64,000 nt of DNA from Moraxella boevrei DSM 14165 (GCF_000379845.1 NZ_KB903793.1:41404-105403); one strand, 5' to 3'; positions 25,618 through 36,965 are shown, counted from the stretch's first letter. The notes: generated by a model not told the origin, from the letters alone. Program-made: numbers and translations.

Positions 25618-28551
25618 ATGGCAGTGATTCATATAGACGGCAAAAGTGTTGAAGTTGATGGTGCAGACAACCTATTGCAGGCGTGTTTGTCGCTTGGCAT
25701 TGATGTACCTTACTTTTGTTATCACCCTGCCTTAGGTTCGGTGGGGTCTTGCCGTCAATGTGCGGTAAAACAGTACAATAATAAAGAAGACTATGAAGCA
25801 GGGCGTGGGCGACTTGTGATGTCGTGTATGGTCAATCCAACCGAAGATATGTATATTTCGGTAACAGATAACGAAGTCAAAGCATTTCGCAAAAGTTTGA
25901 TTGAATATATCATGACCAATCACCCACACGATTGTCCAACCTGTGAAGAAGGCGGGCATTGCCATTTGCAAGATATGACTTATATGTCTGGTCATAAAAA
26001 TCGCCGTTACCGCTTTACCAAACGTACCCACCATAACCAAGATTTAGGGGCGTTTATCAATCATGAGATGAACCGTTGTATCGCCTGTTATCGTTGTGTG
26101 CGTTATTACAAAGATTATGCAGGTGGCGAAGACATGGGGGTGTATGCGTCCAATAACCGTGTGTATTTTGGGCGAGACAAAGACGGTCAATTTGAAAGCG
26201 AGTTTTCAGGCAACTTGACCGAAGTTTGCCCAACAGGCGTGTTTACCGACAAAACCCACTCCGACCGCTATAACCGCAAATGGGATATGCAATATGCCCC
26301 AAGCATTTGCCATGGCTGTTCTACAGGTTGTAACATTTCGGCAGGCGAGCGTTATGGTGAATTAAGACGGATTGAAAACCGCTTTAACGGTGATGTGAAT
26401 GGTTACTTTTTGTGCGACCGTGGGCGTTTTGGTTATGGCTATGTCAATCGGAACGACCGCCACATTCAGCCAACTGCTAAAAAAAATCCATTAAGTATTG
26501 ATAATGCCATTGACAGTATTGCCAGTCAATTAAAAGGTAAAAAAGTGATTGGCATTGGTTCGCCAGTTGCCAGTTTAGAAGCAAATTTTGCCTTAAAAAA
26601 ACTGGTTGGGAGCGATAATTTTAGCATTGGTGTTAGCAAAAAAGAGCAAGATTTGGTACAAAAATGTATTGATATTTTAACCACCGAAGATGTTTACAAT
26701 CCGACCTTGCGTGAAATTGAAAGTTATGATGCGATTTTGATTTTGGGCGAAGATTTAACCCAGACCAGTCCACGAGTGGCATTAGCTGTTCGTCAAGCAA
26801 GCAAAAATAAAGCCCGTGAAATGGCTCATGCCCTGCGTACGCAAGAGTGGCTTGCCGAGCCTGTTCATCGTATCGGTCAAAAAGAATTTAGTCCGATTTT
26901 TGTGATTGATGTCAAAGATACCAAATTGGACGATATTGCCGAAGTCAGTTGCGTGGCGACACCCAATGAAATTGCTAAATTGGGCTTTGAAATTGCTAAC
27001 CAAATGCAAAACCTAGATAGCCAACATTTGCCAAAAGATTTACAAATTGAATTTGGCGATAATAGCGATACGGTAAGTTTTGCTAAACATATTGCTCAAA
27101 CTTTATTAAAAGCCAAACGTCCGCTGATTATTTCAGGGACTTCGCTTGGCAGTACCGCCATTCTTGAAGCAGCCGCCCAAATTGCTTATTTAGCAGAACA
27201 AAAACGTGGTGAAGTGGTCAGTTTTGAAAAATCCATTGTGGACGCACATAATACGGCTGTGGATATTGAAATTGCCAAAATTAACGAAGAAAAAGCCTTG
27301 TTAAAACAAGAAAGTGATACTGAGCAGAAGTCAGAAGTTCAATTACCAAAACATATGAATATGACCGTTGGTTATCAAGGTAAAGCCGATATTTATTTGA
27401 CCGTGCCAAAATCAAACAGTATTGGGGTGAATTTGCTGGGTGGTTTGTCGCTTGATGATGTGTTTGACATTGAAAATGCCGAAGCGGTAATTGTCATGGA
27501 AAACGATGTTCATAACCGTTTAACCGCAGAGCAATTTAGACAATTAACCCAAGATAAAACTGTGATTGTGCTAGACCACGAATATTATTCATGGCATGAC
27601 GAAGCGAGTGTGGTGTTGCCTGTGGCAACTTTTGCCGAGTCTGATGGTACGCTTGTGTCGGCTGAAGGCAGAGCCCAACGCTTTTTCCAAGTGTATGACC
27701 CCGTTTATTATAATCCTGAAAATATGGTCAAAGAAAGTTGGCGTTGGTTACACGCTGTAGAATGTGAAATAAACGGACGTGCGATTGATTGGACACAGCT
27801 TGATGATGTGGTAAATGCGGTTGCCAACATTAATCCAGTATTGCAAGGGATTAAAGACGCATCACCAACGGCGGATTATCGTATTACAGGCTTAAAAATC
27901 GCTCGTGAACCACGCCGTTATTCAGGTCGTACTGCCATGCGTGCTAATATCTCGGTGCATGAGCCAGAGCAACCCAAAGATGTTGATACCAGTTTAACCT
28001 TTTCACAGGAAGGCTATGTCGGTGTAGAAACGCCGTCATCAATGATACCGTTTGCGTGGTCGGCAGGGTGGAACTCGCCCCAAGCGTGGAACAAATACCA
28101 AGATAAAGTTGGTGGACATCTGAAAAATGGCGATAGTGGCGTGCGTTTGTTTGATAGAATCAACCGTTTGCCAAAACGTGAATATGTCGCTCCAGATTTT
28201 GATGAGGTTGAACCCATTAGCCAGTTAGTACCGATTTATAATATTTTTGCCAGTGATAATTTAACCTCTCGTAGCTACGTTGTCGCATCACAGTTAATTG
28301 AACCGATGTTTACGGTTGCCAATGATGATGCAAAACTTTGGCAATTACAAAGCGGTGATAAACTCACGGTTAAGGTCAATAATACAGCGGTTACCCTACC
28401 TGTAAAATTGGTGGATTATTTGGCAGACGGCTGTATCGGCTATCCTGTGGGACAAGTGCCAAGTTTAACCGCAGAATTAACTAAAAATCATGTTTCGGTG
28501 AGCTTTATTAAAGCGGGCTTAACCAATCAAGTAAAAGTGGAGAACGTGTAA
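25618..28551 (+). CDS. nuoG: NADH-quinone oxidoreductase subunit G
   Basis: The largest peripheral subunit (977 residues). The N-terminal ferredoxin-like domain has the [2Fe-2S] ligands in YFCYHPALGSVGSCRQCAV, then the HDCPTCEEGGHCHLQ stretch for cluster N5 and MNRCIACYRCVRYY for N4. A further CHGCSTGCN motif near residue 225 starts the molybdopterin oxidoreductase-like region, as in the Escherichia coli-type protein with the extra cluster. The stop TAA abuts the nuoH start directly. Confidence 0.96.
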   Translation: MAVIHIDGKSVEVDGADNLLQACLSLGIDVPYFCYHPALGSVGSCRQCAVKQYNNKEDYEAGRGRLVMSCMVNPTEDMYISVTDNEVKAFRKSLIEYIMTNHPHDCPTCEEGGHCHLQDMTYMSGHKNRRYRFTKRTHHNQDLGAFINHEMNRCIACYRCVRYYKDYAGGEDMGVYASNNRVYFGRDKDGQFESEFSGNLTEVCPTGVFTDKTHSDRYNRKWDMQYAPSICHGCSTGCNISAGERYGELRRIENRFNGDVNGYFLCDRGRFGYGYVNRNDRHIQPTAKKNPLSIDNAIDSIASQLKGKKVIGIGSPVASLEANFALKKLVGSDNFSIGVSKKEQDLVQKCIDILTTEDVYNPTLREIESYDAILILGEDLTQTSPRVALAVRQASKNKAREMAHALRTQEWLAEPVHRIGQKEFSPIFVIDVKDTKLDDIAEVSCVATPNEIAKLGFEIANQMQNLDSQHLPKDLQIEFGDNSDTVSFAKHIAQTLLKAKRPLIISGTSLGSTAILEAAAQIAYLAEQKRGEVVSFEKSIVDAHNTAVDIEIAKINEEKALLKQESDTEQKSEVQLPKHMNMTVGYQGKADIYLTVPKSNSIGVNLLGGLSLDDVFDIENAEAVIVMENDVHNRLTAEQFRQLTQDKTVIVLDHEYYSWHDEASVVLPVATFAESDGTLVSAEGRAQRFFQVYDPVYYNPENMVKESWRWLHAVECEINGRAIDWTQLDDVVNAVANINPVLQGIKDASPTADYRITGLKIAREPRRYSGRTAMRANISVHEPEQPKDVDTSLTFSQEGYVGVETPSSMIPFAWSAGWNSPQAWNKYQDKVGGHLKNGDSGVRLFDRINRLPKREYVAPDFDEVEPISQLVPIYNIFASDNLTSRSYVVASQLIEPMFTVANDDAKLWQLQSGDKLTVKVNNTAVTLPVKLVDYLADGCIGYPVGQVPSLTAELTKNHVSVSFIKAGLTNQVKVENV

Positions 28552-29616
28552 ATGGAGCATACGTTAAGAGAATTGCCAAATTTACCCAGTTGGTTAGCCA
28601 ATGTCATCACGCCTGAGTGGTGGAATGTTATTTTTTTAGTGGGGCAATCGCTGGTTATCTTTTTGTCGGTGGTGATTTTTGCTGCCTTGATGATTCCATA
28701 TGAACGTAGAATGTTGGCGTTGTGGCAAGACCGTTACGGCCCGAACCGTGTGGGTTGGCAAGGCTCGCTACAAGTGGCAGCTGATATGCTTAAAATCTTT
28801 TTTAAAGAAGATTGGACACCCAAATTTGCGGATAAGTTCATGTTTATCCTTGCCCCTGCGATTGCGTTGTTTACCGCTTTGGCAGGTTATATCATTGTAC
28901 CTGTTTCGCCGTCTTTGGGTGGGGCAGATTGGAGCATTGGTATTTTGTTTTTCCTTGCAATGGCAGGCTTGGCGGTATATGCGGTGATGTTTGGCGGTTG
29001 GGCTTCTGCGAACAAATATTCATTATTGGGTGGTTTGCGTTCAGCAGCTCAGACCATTAGTTATGAAGTGTTTTTAGGCTTGTCGCTTATGGGTGTGGTT
29101 GCTTTAGCAGGGTCGTTTAATTTGCGTGATATTGTGGCATCGCAAGCGGGTGGTTTTTGGGAATGGAACGTTTTTGGGCAGATTTTTGGCTTTTTAACCT
29201 TTATGGTAGCAGGGGTAGCGGTAACGCACCGTTTTCCATTTGACCAACCAGAAGCAGAACAAGAGCTTGCCGAAGGTTATCACGTTGAATATTCTGGTAT
29301 GAAGTTTGGTATGTTCTTTGTGGGTGAGTATGTTAATATTGTGCTTGTTTCATCACTGATTACGATTTTGTTTTTTGGTGGTTGGCACCCGATTGCTGAT
29401 ATTGCGATTTTTACATGGATTCCGCCACTCATTTGGTTTATGGTAAAAACGTTGTTTTTTATGACCATGTTTATTTTGGCTCGTGGGGCGTTGATGCGTC
29501 CACGTTATGACCAAGTGATGAATTTTGGTTGGAAAATTTGTTTGCCAATTACCTTGTTAAACTTGGTGGGGACGGCAGGCTATATTTTGTGGCGTTCCAA
29601 TGGTGGGGTGATGTAG
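28552..29616 (+). CDS. nuoH: NADH-quinone oxidoreductase subunit H
   Basis: Membrane subunit next to the quinone site, 354 residues with eight or nine helices. Conserved parts include [39 protein letters not shown] and the acidic loop [20 protein letters not shown]. It starts one base after the nuoG stop. Confidence 0.96.
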   Translation: MEHTLRELPNLPSWLANVITPEWWNVIFLVGQSLVIFLSVVIFAALMIPYERRMLALWQDRYGPNRVGWQGSLQVAADMLKIFFKEDWTPKFADKFMFILAPAIALFTALAGYIIVPVSPSLGGADWSIGILFFLAMAGLAVYAVMFGGWASANKYSLLGGLRSAAQTISYEVFLGLSLMGVVALAGSFNLRDIVASQAGGFWEWNVFGQIFGFLTFMVAGVAVTHRFPFDQPEAEQELAEGYHVEYSGMKFGMFFVGEYVNIVLVSSLITILFFGGWHPIADIAIFTWIPPLIWFMVKTLFFMTMFILARGALMRPRYDQVMNFGWKICLPITLLNLVGTAGYILWRSNGGVM

Positions 29617-29622
29617 GGGAAT

Positions 29623-30177
29623 ATGATGTATTTAGATATGGTTAAAAATACGATTACAGGTTTTGGCTCGGTCATGCGGACGCTTGTTATGGTGGCAAGT
29701 CATGCTACTCGTAAGCGTGATACGATTTTGTACCCAGAGCAACCTGTGCCAGTTCCGCCACGTTTTCGTGGTCGTATTGTTTTGACACGAGACCCAGACG
29801 GTGATGAGCGTTGTGTGGCGTGTAATCTTTGTGCGGTGGCGTGTCCTGTAGGTTGTATTAGTTTGCAAAAGGCAGAACGTGAGGACGGTCGTTGGTATCC
29901 TGAGTTTTTCCGTATTAATTTTTCACGCTGTATTTTTTGTGGTATGTGCGAGGAAGCGTGTCCGACAACGGCAATTCAATTAACACCTGATTTTGAGTTG
30001 GGTGAGTACAATCGCCAAAACTTGGTGTATGAAAAAGAACATTTGCTCATTTCAGGGCCTGGCAAATACCATGATTATAATTATTATCGGGTAACAGGTA
30101 TGGCGATTAAAGATAAGCCCAAAGGTTCGGCTCAAAATGAAGCCGAGCCGATTGATTTACGGAGTTTATTGCCATGA
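29623..30177 (+). CDS. nuoI: NADH-quinone oxidoreductase subunit I
   Basis: The 8Fe ferredoxin-like subunit carrying clusters N6a and N6b, seen as [15 protein letters not shown] and [15 protein letters not shown] in 184 residues. It overlaps nuoJ by 4 bases. Confidence 0.97.
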   Translation: MMYLDMVKNTITGFGSVMRTLVMVASHATRKRDTILYPEQPVPVPPRFRGRIVLTRDPDGDERCVACNLCAVACPVGCISLQKAEREDGRWYPEFFRINFSRCIFCGMCEEACPTTAIQLTPDFELGEYNRQNLVYEKEHLLISGPGKYHDYNYYRVTGMAIKDKPKGSAQNEAEPIDLRSLLP

Positions 30178-30761
30178 TTGGAGCGACCATTGGTTTTTAT
30201 TTGTTGGGTTTGATTGCTATTATCGCAAGTTTGCGAGTGATTATGCAGAGTAATCCTGTTCATGCCTTGTTAAATATGATTGTGTCATTGTTGGCAATCT
30301 CAGGGGTGTTTTTTGCCTTAGGAGCACCCTTTGCAGGGGCGTTAGAAATTATTGTATATGCAGGGGCAATCATGGTGTTGTTTGTCTTTGTGGTGATGAT
30401 GTTAAATTTAGGTACGCAAAATGAGTTAGAAGACAGTTGGCTAACATCAAGTGCATGGGCTGTACCAACTGGATTGGCTTTGGTGATTGGCTTGGTTGTT
30501 GTGAGTATGATTGGCATGAATGAATCTGCCACAGGCTCGGCGCTGATTGGTACACAAACCGTTTCAGCAAAAATGATTGGTAAAAAATTATTTACCGAAT
30601 ATTTGTTGTTGGTTGAGATTGCAGGGTTTTTGTTGTTAGCAGGGCTTGTGTCGGCGTATCATTTGGCAAAACGTGCTTTAGATGATGAAAATGTCAGTCA
30701 TACCAGTTTGTTATCACAGGCTGATGAGCGTTTCGCTGACGGACAAAAGGAGAAGGCGTAA
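30174..30761 (+). CDS. nuoJ: NADH-quinone oxidoreductase subunit J
   Basis: A five-helix membrane subunit of 195 residues with the conserved [21 protein letters not shown] and [20 protein letters not shown] helices; the latter contains the pi-bulge region known to matter for proton transfer. Start overlaps nuoI; nuoK follows one base after its stop. Confidence 0.95.
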   Translation: MIGATIGFYLLGLIAIIASLRVIMQSNPVHALLNMIVSLLAISGVFFALGAPFAGALEIIVYAGAIMVLFVFVVMMLNLGTQNELEDSWLTSSAWAVPTGLALVIGLVVVSMIGMNESATGSALIGTQTVSAKMIGKKLFTEYLLLVEIAGFLLLAGLVSAYHLAKRALDDENVSHTSLLSQADERFADGQKEKA

Positions 30762-30762
30762 A

Positions 30763-31071
30763 ATGGGTCAAATTCCATTAGAACATGGTCTGATGTTGTC
30801 AGCGATTTTGTTTGCCATTGGTTTTTGTGGTGTCATGGTCAGACGCAATTTTTTGTTTATGCTCATGAGTCTGGAAATCATGATGAATTCGGCAGCGTTG
30901 GCGTTTGTGGTGGCAGGTAGTCGTTGGGTAAATCCAGACGGTCAAATTATGTTTATTTTAATTTTGACATTGGCGGCTGCGGAAGTGGCGATTGGATTGG
31001 CGATTTTGTTGCAGTTTTACCATAAGCGTGGGCATTTAAATGTGGATACTGCCAATGAGATGAAGGGGTAA
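30763..31071 (+). CDS. nuoK: NADH-quinone oxidoreductase subunit K
   Basis: A three-helix, 102-residue membrane subunit. [20 protein letters not shown] and the [16 protein letters not shown] helix hold the conserved glutamates. The frame is open from 30682 inside nuoJ, but the ATG at 30763 after AGGAG gives the standard length. Confidence 0.95.
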   Translation: MGQIPLEHGLMLSAILFAIGFCGVMVRRNFLFMLMSLEIMMNSAALAFVVAGSRWVNPDGQIMFILILTLAAAEVAIGLAILLQFYHKRGHLNVDTANEMKG

Positions 31072-31074
31072 ATC

Positions 31075-32952
31075 ATGAGTTTGTTACCATTAACATTTAT
31101 CCTGCCTGCGATTGGCTTTTTGATTTTGGCAATCATGCGAGAGCGTTTGTCTGAACAGAAAGCCACGATTGTGGGCGTTGGTAGTATGGGCTTGTCGGCA
31201 ATTTGTGCGTTTATCACGATTGCTCAATTTTTGTCGTCTCAGCCAACAGGGGCGGTGTTAAATATGCCATTGTGGACGTGGATGCGTGTTGGCGATTTTG
31301 CCCCAAATTTTGGATTGTCGCTTGACGGTTTAAGCGTTACCATGCTTGGGATTATCACTGGGGTGGGCTTTTTAATTCACCTGTTTGCATCATGGTATAT
31401 GCGTGGCGAAGATGGGTTTGCTCGCTTTTTTAGCTATATGAATTTGTTCGTTGCCAGTATGTTGCTCTTGGTTTTGGGCGATAATTTGGTACTGTTGTAT
31501 TTGGGTTGGGAAGGTGTTGGCGTTTGTTCGTATCTTTTAATCGGATTTTATTATGCCAATCGTGCCAATGGGCGTGCGGCGATGAAAGCCTTTACCGTAA
31601 CTCGTGTGGGCGATGTATTTTTGGCGTTTGGTTTGTTTTTGTTGTTCCGTGAAGTGGGGACGCTAAACATTCATGAAATTATCGCTCGTGTTCCAGAAAT
31701 TTTCACCTTAAACAATCCAACTTTGCAATTAACCGCTATTATGCTAGTGCTAGGTGCGATGGGTAAATCGGCACAAATTCCGCTCCATTCTTGGCTTGCC
31801 GATGCGATGGCAGGTCCAACGCCTGTGTCTGCGTTAATTCACGCAGCAACCATGGTAACCGCGGGCGTGTATTTGATTGCTCGTTTGCATCCAATTTTTA
31901 TGTTAACGCCTGATGTGTTGTTAAATTGGGTGGGTTTTGTCGGTGCGGTAACTTTATTAGTTGCAGGGTTTTGTGCGTTGGCACAGACCGATATCAAGCG
32001 TATTTTAGCGTATTCAACCATGAGTCAAATTGGTTATATGTTTTTGGCGTTAGGCGTGGGTGCGTGGCAAGTCGCTGTGTTTCATTTAATGACGCACGCA
32101 TTTTTTAAAGCCTTGTTATTCTTGGCATCAGGTGCAGTGATTTTAAGTGTACACCATGAACAAAACATCTTTAAAATGGGCGGATTACGCAAAAAAATTC
32201 CGTTGGTATTTTGGAGTTTTGTCGTGGGTGGTGGTGCGTTGGCGGCGATACCTTTTGTAACCGTGGGCTTTTATTCCAAAGATGCGATTATTTGGGAAAC
32301 GTTTGCCACAGGTAATATGCACTTGTTTTATATGGCGGTACTTGGAGCGTTTTTAACGTCAATTTATACGTTCCGTATGATTTGGTTTGCCTTTTTTGGC
32401 GAAGAAAAAACCCACGCTCATGCGTTATCAGGCTTGTCTTATCAAATTCCGTTGGTGATTTTGTTAATTTTATCAACTTTTGTTGGTGCTTGGATTACAC
32501 CACCACTCGATGGTGTATTGCCGTTAAGCCAAGGTATGCTACAAGAGCAAGCAGGTCATGCCCATGGCAAGCATACAGCAGAATTTATTGCGATGGGTGC
32601 GATGGCGTTTGGTTTGTTGGTCGCTTGGTTCTTGTATGTGGCAAATAAAGGTCGGATGTTGGCACAATTTAAACAATCTAGCCTTGGCGGTGCAATGTAT
32701 TATTGGTGCTATAACGGTTTGGGTTTTGATGCCTTGTATGATTTGGTATTTGTAAAACCTTTCTTACTCATTGGACGTTTGTTAAAAGCCGACCCTGTGG
32801 ATAAGGCGTGGAATGTGTTGCCTGCGTTGGCGATTATGGGTCATCGTGTGGCAAGTTTGTTCCAGTCAGGTTCACTGCGTGGCTATGCGGTTAGTTTTGG
32901 CTTGGGTATGGCGTTGTTGTTGGTGTTGGTAATGGCGAAGATAGGGAATTAA
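31075..32952 (+). CDS. nuoL: NADH-quinone oxidoreductase subunit L
   Basis: Antiporter-like proton-pumping subunit (625 residues, about 16 helices). Signatures include YLGWEGVGVCSYLLIGFYY with the conserved glutamate, GKSAQIPLHSWLADAMAGPTPVSALIHAATMVTAG with the key lysine, and a C-terminal lateral helix. It follows nuoK by 3 bases. Confidence 0.96.
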   Translation: MSLLPLTFILPAIGFLILAIMRERLSEQKATIVGVGSMGLSAICAFITIAQFLSSQPTGAVLNMPLWTWMRVGDFAPNFGLSLDGLSVTMLGIITGVGFLIHLFASWYMRGEDGFARFFSYMNLFVASMLLLVLGDNLVLLYLGWEGVGVCSYLLIGFYYANRANGRAAMKAFTVTRVGDVFLAFGLFLLFREVGTLNIHEIIARVPEIFTLNNPTLQLTAIMLVLGAMGKSAQIPLHSWLADAMAGPTPVSALIHAATMVTAGVYLIARLHPIFMLTPDVLLNWVGFVGAVTLLVAGFCALAQTDIKRILAYSTMSQIGYMFLALGVGAWQVAVFHLMTHAFFKALLFLASGAVILSVHHEQNIFKMGGLRKKIPLVFWSFVVGGGALAAIPFVTVGFYSKDAIIWETFATGNMHLFYMAVLGAFLTSIYTFRMIWFAFFGEEKTHAHALSGLSYQIPLVILLILSTFVGAWITPPLDGVLPLSQGMLQEQAGHAHGKHTAEFIAMGAMAFGLLVAWFLYVANKGRMLAQFKQSSLGGAMYYWCYNGLGFDALYDLVFVKPFLLIGRLLKADPVDKAWNVLPALAIMGHRVASLFQSGSLRGYAVSFGLGMALLLVLVMAKIGN

Positions 32953-32957
32953 TTGTT

Positions 32958-34568
32958 ATGAATAATCTTTTGTTACCTGCTTTGATTTTTTTACCAATAA
33001 TCACAGGTTTTTTGTGTTGGTTGATTGAAAAGGTGGATGAACGTTTTCCCCGTTGGGTGGCGTTTTTTGGTATGTTAGCCACATTTTTGGTAACTGTTGG
33101 TTTGTGGCATACGGGCGATTTTATTGGCTCGGCGGATAAGGCAATTGCCTTTGGGCAAACGCCGACGTGGCTGGCGGAGTTTCGTTTGCCTTGGATAGAA
33201 GCCTTGGGCATCAGTTTTCATTTGGCATTGGACGGTTTGTCGCTATTAATGGTCAGCTTGACCGCCTTTTTGGGTATGATGGCGGTAGCGTGTTCATGGA
33301 ATGAAATTGGACATCGGGTCGGCTTTTTCCATTTAAACCTGCTTTGGAGTTTGGGTGGCGTTATTGGTGTATTCCTTGCCATTGATATGTTTTTGTTCTT
33401 TTTCTTTTGGGAAATGATGTTAATTCCGATTTATTTTCTCATTGCGATTTGGGGGCATAACAGTGGCGGTAAAACCAAAGAATACGCAGCGACTAAGTTT
33501 TTTATCTATACCCAAGCATCTGGTTTGGTGATGTTAATCGGTATTTTAATCCTTGTGATTATGCACCAATTACAAACTGGGCAGGTGAGCTTTAATTATA
33601 TGGACTTGCTTGGTACGGATTTGGGCAAATGGCAATATCCTGTGATGTTAATGTTCTTTATTGGTTTTGCGGTAAAACTGCCGATTTTCCCTTTGCACGG
33701 TTGGTTGCCTGATGCTCACGCCCAAGCCCCAACCGCAGGTTCGGTGGATTTGGCAGGGATTTTGATTAAAACGGCGGCGTATGGGTTGTTGCGTTTTGTG
33801 TTACCGATGTTCCCTGAAGCCAGTCATGAGTTTGCTCCGATTGCGATTGCGTTAGGTGGTATTGGGATTTTCTATGGTGCGTGGCTTGCCTTTGTGCAAA
33901 CTGATATCAAACGTTTGCTGGCTTATACCAGTATTTCGCACATGGGTTTTGTGGTGTTGGCGTTGTACGCAGGTACGTTGATGAGTTTGCAAGGCTTGAT
34001 GATACAAATGTTGGCTCATGGTTTAAGCTCAGCGGCGTTATTTATCATGAGTGGTCAGTTGTACGAACGTCTGCATACCCGTGATATGAGCGTGATGGGC
34101 GGTATGTGGGGGCAGATGCGGTATTATCCACCGCTACTCATGTTCTTTAGTGCAGCGTTAATGGGTATCCCCGGAACGGGTAATTTTATTGGTGAATTTT
34201 TGATTTTAATGGGTTCGTTTAAAACAAATCCTATGGCGGTCGTGTTGGCAACCTTTAGCCTTGTGTGGGCAGGGTTGTATGCGTTAATCATGATTTATCG
34301 TACCTTATTTGGTGAGACCACCGAAACCATTCACAAAATCGCACCGATGAAAAATATGACCGCTCGAGAAGCCATGATTTTGCTAACCTTGGCGTTTGGT
34401 TTGTTGTGGTTAGGTTTGTATCCACAGTCATTTTTGGATACGTCAGACCACAGTATGCGTTGGATTGCGGATGCGTATCAACAAGTTGTGCCAACGGTAG
34501 TAGATATGCCTGCGGTTTCACAAGCACCTGTATCAGATGAGCCCTTTGCTCACTTGGAGGCAAAATAA
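32958..34568 (+). CDS. nuoM: NADH-quinone oxidoreductase subunit M
   Basis: Antiporter-like subunit of 536 residues. FFFWEMMLIPIYFLIAIWG carries the conserved glutamate and KLPIFPLHGWLPDAHAQAPT the pump lysine. Its stop and the nuoN start share a base (TAATG). Confidence 0.96.
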   Translation: MNNLLLPALIFLPIITGFLCWLIEKVDERFPRWVAFFGMLATFLVTVGLWHTGDFIGSADKAIAFGQTPTWLAEFRLPWIEALGISFHLALDGLSLLMVSLTAFLGMMAVACSWNEIGHRVGFFHLNLLWSLGGVIGVFLAIDMFLFFFFWEMMLIPIYFLIAIWGHNSGGKTKEYAATKFFIYTQASGLVMLIGILILVIMHQLQTGQVSFNYMDLLGTDLGKWQYPVMLMFFIGFAVKLPIFPLHGWLPDAHAQAPTAGSVDLAGILIKTAAYGLLRFVLPMFPEASHEFAPIAIALGGIGIFYGAWLAFVQTDIKRLLAYTSISHMGFVVLALYAGTLMSLQGLMIQMLAHGLSSAALFIMSGQLYERLHTRDMSVMGGMWGQMRYYPPLLMFFSAALMGIPGTGNFIGEFLILMGSFKTNPMAVVLATFSLVWAGLYALIMIYRTLFGETTETIHKIAPMKNMTAREAMILLTLAFGLLWLGLYPQSFLDTSDHSMRWIADAYQQVVPTVVDMPAVSQAPVSDEPFAHLEAK

Positions 34569-36055
34569 TGAATTCAGTCATTTTTGATAGTCAAACACTG
34601 ATGGCATTAGCCCCCATGTTAATTTTGGGTTTAACCGTGGTGGTGGTGATGATTGCCATTGCGGTAAAACGCTCGAATATGGTCGCAGGTACGCTGAGCG
34701 TGATTGGCTTAAATGTGGCAATGTTAACCTTAATTGCCCAATTACTTGGCTATTTGCCAAGTAGTGAAGCGGTGTCAACCTTATTTATGTTGGACGGTTT
34801 TGCCAAATTTAATATGCTAATGGTGTTGTTAAGTGCATTGGCGTGTTTTACCTTGGCGTATGGCTATATTGAAGGTTATACAGACAACAAAGAAGAGCTG
34901 TATTTGTTGATGTTAATTGCTACGCTTGGTGGTATGTTCATGGTGGCAAGCGACCATTTGGCATCTTTTTTTATCAGTCTTGAGTTATTATCTATTCCGA
35001 TGTACGGGATGTTGGCTTACACTTTTAACCGTAGTAAATCGTTAGAAGCAGGACTAAAATATTTGGTATTATCAGCGACTGCATCAGCAACCATGCTGAT
35101 GGGTATGGCGTTGATTTATGCTTATACAGGTACGTTGTCGTTTCGTCAAATTGGTATCGGCTTGTTTGGCTTATTACAATCAGGCGAAAGTCCTGCCTTG
35201 TTGGTAGTTGGGGCGAGTATGGTGCTGTTTGGCATTGCCTTTAAACTGTCTGCTGTGCCATTTCACACTTGGACGCCTGACGTCTATCAGGGGGCCCCTG
35301 CCCCTGTGGCGACCTTTTTGGGAAGTGTGGCAAAAGTGGCGATGTTGGCTTTGGCAGTACGTTTCTTGGCAACCACCGCATCGGCCTTGACCCCTGCGAT
35401 TGTTAGCGTATTGTTTGTGATTGCGATTTTATCGATGATTATCGGTAACTTGTTGGCATTACGTCAGACCAATGTCAAACGGATGTTGTCGTATTCGTCT
35501 ATTGCCCACTTGGGTTATGTGTTGGCAATTATCGCCAGTATGAAGGAGCAATCAGGTGGATTGGCAAGCCTATACATGGCGGTCTATGCGTTGACAACGG
35601 TTGGGGCGTTTGGCGTGATTACCATTATGTCAAGTCCATACCAAAACCATGGCGAAGCAGAACACATCGAAAACTACCGTGGCATGTTTTGGCAACGTCC
35701 GATTTTAACCGCCGTAATGACAGTTATGTTGCTATCGTTGGCAGGTGTACCGTTAACCGCAGGTTTTATCAGCAAATTCTTTGCGGTATTTGCCACCGTC
35801 CAAGTACAACAATGGTGGTTAGCAGGGGCGATTATTGTTGGTAGTGCGATTAGTTTGTACTATTATTTGCATTTTATGCTGATTATGTTCAAACGCCCAC
35901 AACAGCAAAAATCGTTTGATGCAGTGAACCATTGGGGTATCCAAGCAGGCGGTATCATGGTGTTATTGGTAACGGCATTGATATTATTCTTGGGTATTTT
36001 CCCAAGTAGCTTATACAAAATTGTAGAATTTGCCTATATTGCACCGATGCAGTAA
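34568..36055 (+). CDS. nuoN: NADH-quinone oxidoreductase subunit N
   Basis: Third antiporter-like subunit, 495 residues. ISLELLSIPMYGMLAY and KLSAVPFHTWTPDVYQGAP are its conserved helices, with the lysine in the latter. It is the last nuo gene and is followed by a terminator. Confidence 0.96.
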   Translation: MNSVIFDSQTLMALAPMLILGLTVVVVMIAIAVKRSNMVAGTLSVIGLNVAMLTLIAQLLGYLPSSEAVSTLFMLDGFAKFNMLMVLLSALACFTLAYGYIEGYTDNKEELYLLMLIATLGGMFMVASDHLASFFISLELLSIPMYGMLAYTFNRSKSLEAGLKYLVLSATASATMLMGMALIYAYTGTLSFRQIGIGLFGLLQSGESPALLVVGASMVLFGIAFKLSAVPFHTWTPDVYQGAPAPVATFLGSVAKVAMLALAVRFLATTASALTPAIVSVLFVIAILSMIIGNLLALRQTNVKRMLSYSSIAHLGYVLAIIASMKEQSGGLASLYMAVYALTTVGAFGVITIMSSPYQNHGEAEHIENYRGMFWQRPILTAVMTVMLLSLAGVPLTAGFISKFFAVFATVQVQQWWLAGAIIVGSAISLYYYLHFMLIMFKRPQQQKSFDAVNHWGIQAGGIMVLLVTALILFLGIFPSSLYKIVEFAYIAPMQ

Positions 36056-36075
36056 CCTTAAATTTAGTAAAATAC

Positions 36076-36111
36076 AAAAACGCATTCAATACAATTTTGG
36101 GTGCGTTTTTT
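36076..36111 (+). terminator. Terminator of the nuo operon
   Basis: AAAAACGCA pairs with TGCGTTTTT around a 17-base loop and ends in a T-run. Confidence 0.75.
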
Positions 36112-36152
36112 GTTTATAATATGCAAAAATTTGACAAAAAATAGGAAAAAAA

Positions 36153-36944
36153 ATGCCAGAAAATATCAAAACGGTAACCGTTACCAACATTAGACAATGG
36201 GCAAAAACCTTATTTAGTTTTAAAGTAACCCGTCCAGACGGTTTTAAATTTACCGCAGGGCAGTTTGTAAGATTAGGTTTAAATCCTAATACAATCAAAA
36301 ACCTAAATACGAAAGATGATAATGAAACGATTTTTCGGGCTTATTCGGTAGTATCATCGCCGTATGATGAATTTATTGAATTTTTTTCTGTGGTCATTCC
36401 TGATGGGGCATTTACTTCAAAATTGCAATATTTACAAGTCGGCGATAGTCTAGAATTAGACACTACGCCGTACGGATTTTTGACCTTGCCCCGCTATCAA
36501 GCCCCCGTACCCAAAGACTTGTGGCTATTGGCGACAGGCACAGGATTAGCCCCATTTTTATCCATTTTAAAAACGTTGGACGTTTGGCAAACTTATCAAC
36601 AAATTTATCTAATTTATAGTGCAAGAACCCAACAAGAATTGGCTTATGTAGAAGAAATTCCCCAACTAAAAGCCACTTATGGTGAAGACGGAGCAGAGTT
36701 TCAGTTTGTACCGATTGTAACACGTGAAGCAAATTTTGACGGATTAAAAGAGCGGTTACCGACCTTGATTTTATCAGGTAAATTGGAAAACTTTGTTCAA
36801 CAAAATTTAAATCCAGAAACCAGTCATGTGATGTTGTGTGGCAATCCACAAATGGTGGATGATACCAAAGAAGCCCTAAAACAAAAGGGGTTGACCATGA
36901 ACCGCCGTGGCGAAGGTAATATCGCTGTAGAAAATTATTGGTAA
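36153..36944 (+). CDS. fpr: Ferredoxin/flavodoxin-NADP(+) reductase
   Basis: A 263-residue FAD enzyme that moves electrons between NADPH and ferredoxin or flavodoxin. RAYSVVSSPYDE near residue 65 is the FAD site, LLATGTGLAPFLSILK the NADP pyrophosphate loop, MLCGNPQMV the second nucleotide motif and VENYW the typical end. It has its own short leader after the nuo terminator. Confidence 0.93.
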   Translation: MPENIKTVTVTNIRQWAKTLFSFKVTRPDGFKFTAGQFVRLGLNPNTIKNLNTKDDNETIFRAYSVVSSPYDEFIEFFSVVIPDGAFTSKLQYLQVGDSLELDTTPYGFLTLPRYQAPVPKDLWLLATGTGLAPFLSILKTLDVWQTYQQIYLIYSARTQQELAYVEEIPQLKATYGEDGAEFQFVPIVTREANFDGLKERLPTLILSGKLENFVQQNLNPETSHVMLCGNPQMVDDTKEALKQKGLTMNRRGEGNIAVENYW

Positions 36945-36965
36945 GTATTGCTAAAAAAAGGAATA